From Agrostemma githago (Eukaryota > Streptophyta > Magnoliopsida > Caryophyllales > Caryophyllaceae): a stretch of 64,000 bases of DNA. Shown piece by piece: positions 57,222 to 64,000 of the stretch. Numbering within the stretch: the first letter of the stretch is position 1; each line of letters starts with the position of its first letter. The translations under genes and the position numbers were made by a program. The DNA lies in assembly GCA_958450325.1 (NCBI GenBank), contig OY288243.1, positions 60,868,606-60,932,605 of the forward strand, written 5' to 3'. Under the pieces are notes generated by a model. It was given only the letters and a program-made list of their open reading frames with translations. It was not told the origin of the DNA and did not search any database.

Positions 57222-58310
57222 GGAAATTCCCGACCTTGGCTTGGGAGAGTTTGACTACCGCTTAGGATAGGAAACGAGAGAACTTGAGGGAAATAAGGAT
57301 TCCGCTTTCTTGTGGAGGAAGAAAGTCAAACCGGTGGATTTGCTCTTGTTTTGGGCGGTTTCGGCCGAGTGTTTTACACTCGGTCGGATGCTCGAATCGG
57401 TTTTTGGATAGGACTCCTGTTTGAGCTAGAATTACCGCTTGAGTAAGAAGCTGAGGAGAACGAGAATTCCGTTTTCTTGTGTGGGAAGAAAGGAGGAATA
57501 CCGGCTGGTATGTACTACTTGGCCGAGTGGTTTAGCTCGGTTGAGTGTTTGAGTCGGTTCTCGGATAGGATTCCTACTCGGGATCGAATTCTACCTTAAA
57601 CGGAATTGTTTATCATTTTGTGAATGGCTGTTTTTGTAGAGTTGGAGTCCGAATAGGACGTGTGGGGTGTCATGGTCAGCCTACGAGTTTCGGGAAATAT
57701 CTTTGACCGGGTTTTGACTCGGTCGCTAAAAGACGGTTTTACCCCTGGTGACGGATTCGACCCAAATTAGTGTTATTTGACTCGAAACGACCCACTGGGC
57801 CTGAATTTGAGGTTGGTTTGGTGAGATTTGTACTCCTTAAAATGCCTAGGCCCAATATCCATCATTTCGAGCCCATTTCTTAGTACGTCAAGGCACGTTA
57901 GCGTCCGATCATCATCGGGTGTTTGTTGGGAACTACTATAGACACCTGGCGGTCAAAATGTGGGTGTCTACATAATGGAATCCATAAAATTTATTATAAA
58001 AATTTTGTGAGACGTAAGTACGTTCCGTAGTCTTGTTTACGACCTCATGTAACGGATTTTAAAACATTATATAAAAATTTCGATAAATCATTTTCAAATT
58101 TTATGAGACGAGAAAAAGTCAAAATGACAGGTTACTATTAAAATATTTTCGAGTCTTAAATTTTTGTTTAATGAAAGATAAAAAATTTAAATACGTTTAT
58201 TAAACACGGAGTGTTACATGATGAATGCTTTAAAGTGAAATTATGGCTGAAAATATGTGTGGTTTCTAGGTGGTAGAAGAGTTGAAAAAGAGTTGTGAAA
58301 TGGTTTAGGG

Positions 58311-58318
58311 TATTTATA
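58311..58318 (-). promoter_or_regulatory. TATA box of element A 3' LTR
   Basis: Minus-strand TATAAATA, identical context to 62092-62099. Two more hairpin-forming segments with ACTCGATCGAGT-like arms flank it upstream (58346-58374 and 58415-58450). Confidence 0.6.
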
Positions 58319-58854
58319 GAAGAAATATCCTGGTTTAGGCCCTCTCGATTGAGTGGCGCGTGTGCACTCGATCGAGTGACCGGTTCGAGTCTGGTTTGGC
58401 CAGTTCATGGCCTCACTCGACCGACTGGATGTGAACCACTCGATCGAGTGGGTCGGGAAGAAGGGAGTGTAAATATATAAGGAATGATTTGTTGACTTTT
58501 TTTGAAAAGATCTTGGTTGTTGTGACTTGATTCATTTTGTGTATTTGGACATAGTGTGGGACTGGTTCGTCTCAGGATTCGACTTTGACCGGGTTTTGAC
58601 TCGGTCGCTAAAAGACGGTTTTATTTCCGGTGACGGTTTTGACCCAAATTAGTCTCATTTTATTGGAAACGACCCATTGGGCCTGAATTTGAGGTCGATT
58701 TTGTGATATTTGTACTCCGCTAAAAGCCCATGCCAGACATTACTGATTCCGAGCACATATTCGAGTGCGTTAAAGCACGTTTGCGTCCGATCATCATCGG
58801 GTGTTTTTTTGGAAACTGCTATAGACACCTAGCAGCCAAATGCGGGTGTCTACA

Positions 58855-60272
58855 GATCCCCCACTCTGACTGAGGCTTGGACAAGGCGAAAGTCACAGTA
58901 GCTACCAGACCAATCGAGGATTAAGACCTGGTAGACTTCCGGTCGGGTCGTTTATAGTCCATTAGACTTGCGTAAAGGGCTCGCCAGCCATAAGAAAGAA
59001 ATCATAGCTGAGTTGATGATGATAACGCCGCGGGGAATCAGACTTGTTGTATAAGTCCCGGGTGCGCCTGTATATGGGCCCATCCCGTACTGTTTTAGGA
59101 CTTTCTAGTTAGGACTCGAGTGTTTAGACGAACCTTTCATTTACGAGTGTATGACTCGTGTTGGTTGGTTATGCCTTTAGAATAAGGCGGACTAGGATGG
59201 GGAAGAAACCCGTGATGTAGGATCGACGGAGTTTCGACGCTATAGACCTTTGACAAATTATGAAAAGACCCGACACACGAATTACGGTAGGCCTTATAAT
59301 AAGAAAGGTTTTGAAAGGGCTGAATTTCGAAAAATTCGGAGGACGGTCCTGACTTTTGAAATTGGCAGCATGCCGATAGGACCGAGCTTTTTTTTGAAAA
59401 GTTGAAATTTTTTGAATTTTGAAATGAATAGCATACCGGCTAAAAATAGGCTATTTTGAGTCAAATTGGAAATCCTAATTTCGGCAGCATTCCGAGTTTT
59501 TGAAAATTTGAATATTTGGAATTTCAAATATTTGAATATCGAAAATGAATTTCCAAAAATTTGAAAATCAAAAACAGGATCCCGAAGATTTGAAAATCGA
59601 AAACAGCATCTTGAAGATTTGAAAACCGAAATAGAATCTCGAAGATTTGAAAATGCAATGGAATTTCGAAGATTTGAAAATCGAAATAGAATTTTGAAAA
59701 TTTAAAAATCGGAATGGAATTTTGAAAATTCGAAAATCAAATGAGGATCAGAAATTCGAATATTGAAATGGGAAGCATGCCGGCTAGAAAATAGGCTTGT
59801 TTTGAGTCAAATCTTTAGTCTAAATTTCGGCAGCATTTCGATTTTTAAAAAATTTGAATATTTTTGAAAAGATGCATTTTTTTTAAAATGACGGTTTTTG
59901 AAAACGACACGGAAACCAAGTAGCACATAGTCACGCATTATAACAACACCATGTATGATTTACACTAAGTTTCGGTCGATCGAAATAGGGTCTATACCAG
60001 TGTGCATGGCCTTTTCGAGTATCGGGACGGACTTCCTAAGTCGAGTTGAGCTTAGAACATGCCGCGAAACCCATACGAATTAGCCATGGACACCTTGACA
60101 TATCCATATTGGAGTACATCACGGTATAGTGGGACGTCGGTCACAAGTACCGGCCCGGGTAAAAATGGTGTTATGCATGAACCGCAAAACTAACACGCGT
60201 AATGTACTAATCGAACGATTTCTCCTCGAGTCTCACCCTGAGGATTCCGATGGTAAGGCACACATCAGTTTT
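58855..60272 (-). mobile_element. Short non-coding internal region of element A
   Basis: About 1.4 kb between PPT (the plus strand reads GATCCCCCACTCTG at 58855) and PBS. No gag or pol. Between about 59500 and 59770 there is a degenerate tandem array of 'gaagatttgaaaatcgaaa'-like units of roughly 25-30 bases. Related to the leader of element B, so element A appears to be a non-autonomous derivative that depended on others. Confidence 0.7.
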
Positions 60273-60290
60273 CCCCAGCGGAGTCGCCAA
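60273..60290 (-). promoter_or_regulatory. Primer-binding site of element A
   Basis: The minus strand reads TTGGCGACTCCGCTGGGG, two bases from the LTR start at 60293. Confidence 0.75.
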
Positions 60291-61111
60291 ATTGTGGACA
60301 TGACATTTGTCCACCCAGACTCGGCCACGCGCGGGTTTGGGCGGCGAAATGTTTCACATGTGAGATAGTTCTCGGGTTGAAATTTAAGTCGAATTAGGAG
60401 TCGCCACCGAACTTTGTGGGGTTTCGGGCCCATTCAAACTCACTCTATATTTTGGTGGGCTGTACACAAAGTACGGCCCACTTCGATACTAGAGCTTGTA
60501 GGGTTCGTCCCTTTGCATTACGATACCGATGTCGATATTATCGAGTATCGTATATCGAATGACTCTCGTGTGCCAACGATTTCGGGCATCCGGAAACCGA
60601 GGTTCTGAGTAAGAGGTGAGGGTACGTGTTGGGAAGCCCACTAAGGACACCCAACCCCACCCGCACTTAGCGGTCTCTACTAAGACATCGTTCGAGTTTA
60701 TAATACGCGTGCTAGTAATCCGGTAAAATGTTATGCAAACAACGTTTTACAAGATATAAATATCGAATGAGTTGCTACGTCATTTTAATGCATCTCGGTT
60801 CACGTTAAAGTGATTTAGCATGCGATGTTTATTTATAAACGGTTAAACGCAAATAAATAAAAGCAAAATAGAATGAAACGGTTACAAGCTACACGGGCAG
60901 AAATACAACCCGGACAAAACGAAATAACGAGCAAAGCCGAAATAATGATAATAATAATATAAGTAGCCTAAGAATAATTTATAAAATGCAATGCATGGTT
61001 TTGAAAAGATGTAGGCACGTGATAGTCTTTACATGCGTCGACCGAAGTCGTAAAATATTTTACGAGACAAAAATGACGTTTAGAAACTCACGTCATAGCC
61101 TAAAAGGGGAC

Positions 61112-61220
61112 CACTCGATCGAGTCATGGTCAGGACTCGATCGAGTGACCCTGTCACAGACCTTCTGCCTCGTTTTTGGAGTGCTACTCGATCGAGTGGC
61201 CTATGACACTCGATCGAGTG
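61112..61220 (-). promoter_or_regulatory. Tandem hairpins in 5' LTR of element A
   Basis: Same two perfect hairpins with ACTCGATCGAGT arms as in the 3' LTR (first arms at 61113-61124 and 61135-61146). All four palindromes are unchanged in both LTRs although other positions differ. Confidence 0.7.
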
Positions 61221-62091
61221 CCTCCTGCTTGAGCAGCTGCTCGATTTCGAAATGATGACAATTTTGAGACTTTTAATTTGTTTAAAACCGATTGCTAACC
61301 GAGTCGAATATAAATACGGCATAATTTATATTCAGCTCGGTTTTCGGTACCCGTAACATTTACATGATTACGAGACCGTCATCGGGATTTTGAAAAAGGT
61401 GTTATAAAATCGTTTTGAATCGGATTAGGACGAAATTAATTCCCTCCGCATTATGACATCTATAATAATCCTTCCGGATTATGTGATGCTCGGTTTAGCG
61501 TCAACGGGTTTCGTACCAATCTTTGAAAATGGTATCGGACGCGTTCAACTACGTACTACCACGATCACGTTACGCCCTTGAATGCTTAGGGCGGCACTCC
61601 TCGAAAGGGCGCCACCACTGTCGCGACTCGTAAAGGGATTAAACGGACTTGGAGCAGTAGTCATAGTTAAACGCGTTCAATCCAAAAATGGTTTATAAAT
61701 TTATATATACGCGGTATTATTTAGTTACAACGATAAATAAAATAAAAATGCTAGACAAAAAGCATAAAAAATGGAGAAGAGCACGGAGGAAAAGAGAAAT
61801 GTCAGGATCGAGTTTTACACACTCAACCTACATGATTTTGCTTCTCGGAAACGGGCTCGTCAAATGGTGGCAAAGACACGGGAGCGTCGAGATACGTAGG
61901 AGAGTTATGGTGTGTTTGGTTTGTAGGGATGGATTTGACGAGTTTTGCTCTCGGTTTTAAGGTTGTATGTGTGTGTATGGGGATATCAAGATGATGAATG
62001 CTTTAAGGTGAAATTATGGCTGAAAATATGTGTGGTTTCTAGGTGATAGAAGAGTTGAAAAAGAGTTGTGAAATGGTTTAGGGTGACGGGG

Positions 62092-62099
62092 TATTTATA
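62092..62099 (-). promoter_or_regulatory. TATA box of element A 5' LTR
   Basis: Minus-strand TATAAATA in context TCTATAAATACCCCG, about 490 bases from the LTR start. Confidence 0.65.
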
Positions 62100-62585
62100 G
62101 AAGAAATATCCCGGTTTAAGGCCACACGATCGAGTGCCCGGTTCGATTCCGGTTTGGCCGGTTCATGGCCTTACTCGACTGAGTGGATGTGAACCACTCG
62201 ATCGAGTGGGTCGGGAAGGAGGGAGTGTAAATAGGGAATGATTTGTTGACTTTTTTTAAAAGATCGTGGTTGTTGTGAGTTGATTCATTTTGTGTATTTG
62301 GAAATAGTGTGGGACTGGTTCGTCTCGGGATTTGACTTTGACCGGGTTTTGACTCGGTCGCTAAAAGATGATTTTATTTTCGGTGACGGTTTTGACCCAA
62401 CAACCCACCGGGCTTGAATTTGAGGTCGGTTTTGTGAGATTCATACTCCGCTAAAAGCCCATGCCAGACATTACGGATTCTGAGCCCATATTCGAGCGCG
62501 TTAAAGCACGTTTGCGTCCGATCATCATCGGGTGTTTTTTTGGAAACTGCTATAGACACCTAGCAGCCTAATGCGGGTGTCTACA

Positions 62586-62980
62586 ACACCGTATCGTAAG
62601 AACCGTAAACACGGACCTATGTGACAATATCGACACACTTTGAGAAAAAAAATCTAAACAGACGCTAGGTAATTTATTTTACAAACATTAATTTCTAAAC
62701 AGTGTCGCATCGATTATTTTTTTTAATCCGTAACAATTTGGCACTGATTACGGTTTTTACCAATTTCTTGCGTCGGTTAATTTTTTTTTTAATTCGTAAC
62801 ACGATTATATTTTTTTAACAATTCGTCACTTCGGTACCACATTTTTGACCCCTTCGGCACCGCCGACATTTTTTTACCAATTCGTCACTTGGGTGCCACT
62901 TTTTTTACTTATTTCGCACCGACGATATTTTTTTTTACCAATCCGTCACCTTTGAGCCACTTTTTTTTATCCATTTGATT
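62586..62980. mobile_element. Right arm of the foldback element with tandem units
   Basis: From 62591 to about 62690 the sequence is complementary to 39075-39180 (for example GTATCGTAAGAACCGTAAAC). Beyond, three units of about 58-60 bases ('attcgtcactt.ggtgccac.tttttt', near 62821, 62878 and 62939) recall the left end, where a single 'ggcaccaaataggtaaaaaaaagtggcac' lies near 39050. Confidence 0.65.
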
Positions 62981-63214
62981 ATTTGACCGAAAATGAGCGG
63001 TGATATTGCGAGACCGAGATGACATACGTGCAGCTTTGTCGTTCGATTGGTACGACCACAATCTATACTAGGGTTATTAAAAGCACATTCAAGCACCTAA
63101 AAGAGGAGATGAATATTAAACTCTGAGGTTGAGTACCAAGCACTTATCGTTAGCTGGTCGACTAACTCGATTCGCCACTTTAGCATGCATGCAAATGACC
63201 AAAATCCGGCCTTA
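62981..63214. other. Unassigned spacer
   Basis: No gene or repeat recognised. Confidence 0.6.
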
Positions 63215-63440
63215 GACCATCTTCAAGCAAGTGTCAAGTTAATTGGGTCACCACTCATTTTTCTCTTAATCCCACTTTATTTATCTTGACCCACCTATAC
63301 CCTCCCATCCAGAAGGTCATGACCTAGTGTCACTAAGTGGCCTCTTTTGCAATTGGGTCATGATAATATACTATTTAGATGCTAATTAAGTTGATCCAAA
63401 AGGTCATGACCTCCTCCATGACCTTGCTTGGGGATGGTCT
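63215..63440. mobile_element. Small MITE, TTA-flanked
   Basis: 226 bp with ends GACCATCTTCAAGCAAG and CTTGCTTGGGGATGGTC, flanked by TTA (63212-63214, 63441-63443), which suggests a Tourist-like (PIF/Harbinger) origin. Confidence 0.7.
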
Positions 63441-63627
63441 TAGAGCATGTTTTACCATGGATAAATTTTTCTCCATATTTTCTCTCCATCACTATTTCCA
63501 TTTTTTTTCTCCATCAAAAAAATATCAATTACAATGGATACCATTTTTCTCCATCAACTTCTCCATTAGAGCATGTCCATCCATGGAGTGGAGGGCTCCC
63601 CATGGGTAGGACGGAGAAAGGGTATTC
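63441..63627. other. MITE-like fragments rich in TTCTCCAT
   Basis: Contains 'ttagagcatgt...ccatgga' twice (63441 and 63566) and several 'ttctccatca' units. Probably pieces of small elements; boundaries not resolved. Confidence 0.4.
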
Positions 63628-64000
63628 AAGAGATTTAGCTTCACTCCTTATTTTAGAATCATTATCTTTTTCTGCAACCTCAAGTAATGCCTCTCGTAAA
63701 TCCCCAACTTGGAATCTTATAGCTTTTACACTCTCAACACGACTCTCCCAACGAGTAGCTGATAAGGGTTTAGGAGTTAACCATTCAATATTATCACTCA
63801 AAATTTTCCACCTCTTATTTGAATTTGAAAATATTGTATAAATTCGTTGAATAATTCCAAAGAAATCCCTAGCTCTAGTACATGTATTAGCCATGTCACA
63901 AATCGTCAAGTTAAGACTATGACAACCACAAGGCATGTAAAAAGCTCGGGGATTTATGTCTAACATCTTTTTTTGAACTCCTTGGTTTTTCCCCTTCATG
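63628..64000 (-). pseudogene. hAT-type transposase fragment (ZMYM1/DUF4371-like)
   Basis: The frame enters from the right edge and reads MKGKNQGVQKKMLDINPRAF, YMPCGCHSLNLTICDMANTC, RWKILSDNI, and LSATRWESRVESVKAIRFQ, the catalytic-domain signature of the plant hAT-related 'zinc finger MYM-type 1-like' proteins. In intact members the sequence continues after SEAKSL; here it runs into MITE-like DNA (EYPFSVLPMG...) at about 63628. So the C-terminal part is cut off or separated by an insertion. The N-terminal part lies outside the window. Such genes are transposon-derived and usually degenerate; domestication cannot be judged from this fragment. Confidence 0.75.

Larger units (their letters stand above)
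53191..57972 (-). mobile_element. Tat-like LTR element B, internally deleted
   Basis: Inserted in the chromovirus 5' LTR with a perfect duplication TAATG (53186-53190, 57973-57977). The 5' LTR (55560-57972, 2413 bp), PBS, leader and gag are present, but the 3' LTR keeps only its last 214 bp (53191-53404), joined directly to gag. Thus protease, RT, integrase, PPT and most of the 3' LTR were lost in one deletion. Confidence 0.88.
55560..57972 (-). repeat. 5' LTR of element B
   Basis: 2413 bp, TGTGGACATGAC...GTGTCTACA. Homologous to LTRs A and C. TATA box on the minus strand at 57214-57221 (TATAAATA). Two hairpins at 56330-56360 and 56608-56638. Confidence 0.85.
41473..58218 (-). mobile_element. 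Tekay-like chromovirus (Ty3/gypsy)
   Basis: LTRs 41473-44188 and 50490-58218 (TGTAA...TTACA on the plus strand), internal region 44189-50489, perfect 5-bp duplication TGATG (41468-41472, 58219-58223). Element A's 5' LTR holds the empty site near 61990. Gag, protease, RT, RNase H, integrase and a chromodomain-like C-terminus follow in the normal order on the minus strand, broken by several stops and frameshifts. The 5' LTR is lengthened by two nested insertions. The chromodomain-like end and domain order suggest the Tekay/Del lineage. Confidence 0.92.
50490..58218 (-). repeat. Chromovirus 5' LTR (with two nested insertions)
   Basis: Net length about 2.65 kb after removing the MITE (51577-51870) and element B (53191-57972). 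It carries a copy of the acidic micro-ORF (52694-52774). Confidence 0.88.
39458..62585 (-). mobile_element. Tat-like LTR element A with a 17-kb nested insertion
   Basis: The LTRs run 39458-58854 (3', with nested elements) and 60293-62585 (5', 2293 bp). The plus strand shows TGTGGACATGAC...GTGTCTACA termini. A perfect 5-bp duplication ACACC (39453-39457, 62586-62590) flanks the whole. The internal region is only 1.4 kb and non-coding. Removing the Cassandra LTR and the chromovirus leaves a 3' LTR of about 2.33 kb, matching the 5' LTR. PBS and PPT agree with minus orientation. The Tat/Ogre assignment comes from the PBS type and from the gag of the related element B. Confidence 0.85.
60293..62585 (-). 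repeat. 5' LTR of element A (uninterrupted)
   Basis: 2293 bp. It preserves the empty sites of the Cassandra LTR (single CATCC near 60590) and of the chromovirus (single TGATG near 61993). Hairpins at 61112-61220; TATA at 62092-62099. Confidence 0.88.

Overview
The window looks like nuclear heterochromatin or intergenic DNA of a flowering plant. Almost everything recognisable is transposable-element DNA: Ty1/copia, Ty3/gypsy (Athila-like, Tat/Ogre-like and Tekay-like chromovirus), a plant L1-type LINE, Helitrons, CACTA, Mutator-like, Tourist-like and Stowaway-like elements, a Cassandra LTR carrying 5S rRNA sequence, and a hAT transposase fragment. I found no intact host gene, no rRNA or tRNA gene that looks functional, and no CRISPR, operon or other prokaryotic feature. 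The species cannot be fixed from the sequence alone.

Layout. 1-2181: 3' part of a decayed copia element, inserted in the 3' LTR of a minus-strand, apparently non-coding gypsy element with very long LTRs (LARD-like copy L1, 2182-9699). 9700-23443: Athila-like element on the plus strand with gag and a protease fragment, most of pol deleted, and one LTR (20607-23443) holding a CACTA element and a Tourist-like MITE. Its 3' part is split by a solo LTR of the L1 family (L2, 13926-20329), which itself contains two elements embedded in TA microsatellites. 23651-26260: two Helitrons, one with an RPA-like gene remnant. 26264-32390: a minus-strand LINE split by a Tat-like solo LTR (27830-30104). 32391-39039: MITEs, satellite-like and palindromic repeats. 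39040-62960: a foldback-type inverted repeat split by a 23-kb nest. 62960-64000: MITE fragments and the edge of a hAT transposase gene.

The 39458-62585 nest is the clearest piece of architecture. A Tat-like element A (TSD ACACC) received a Cassandra LTR (TSD CATCC) and a Tekay-like chromovirus (TSD TGATG) in its 3' LTR. The chromovirus 5' LTR in turn received a small MITE (TA) and a second Tat-like element B (TSD TAATG). The sister LTRs preserve the empty sites, so the order of events can be read directly.

Most interesting signals: (1) tandem stem-loops in Tat-like LTRs whose stem sequence differs between subfamilies while pairing is kept; (2) a three-copy array of covarying hairpins in the Athila-like 3' region; (3) two extra sense-strand ORFs between primer-binding site and gag of the chromovirus, each broken by one stop codon; (4) short acidic micro-ORFs at similar positions in LTRs of different gypsy families; (5) a spliced mini-gene remnant in a TA-microsatellite-flanked element. 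Coordinates of degenerate elements are by eye and may be off by tens of bases unless a target-site duplication defines them.
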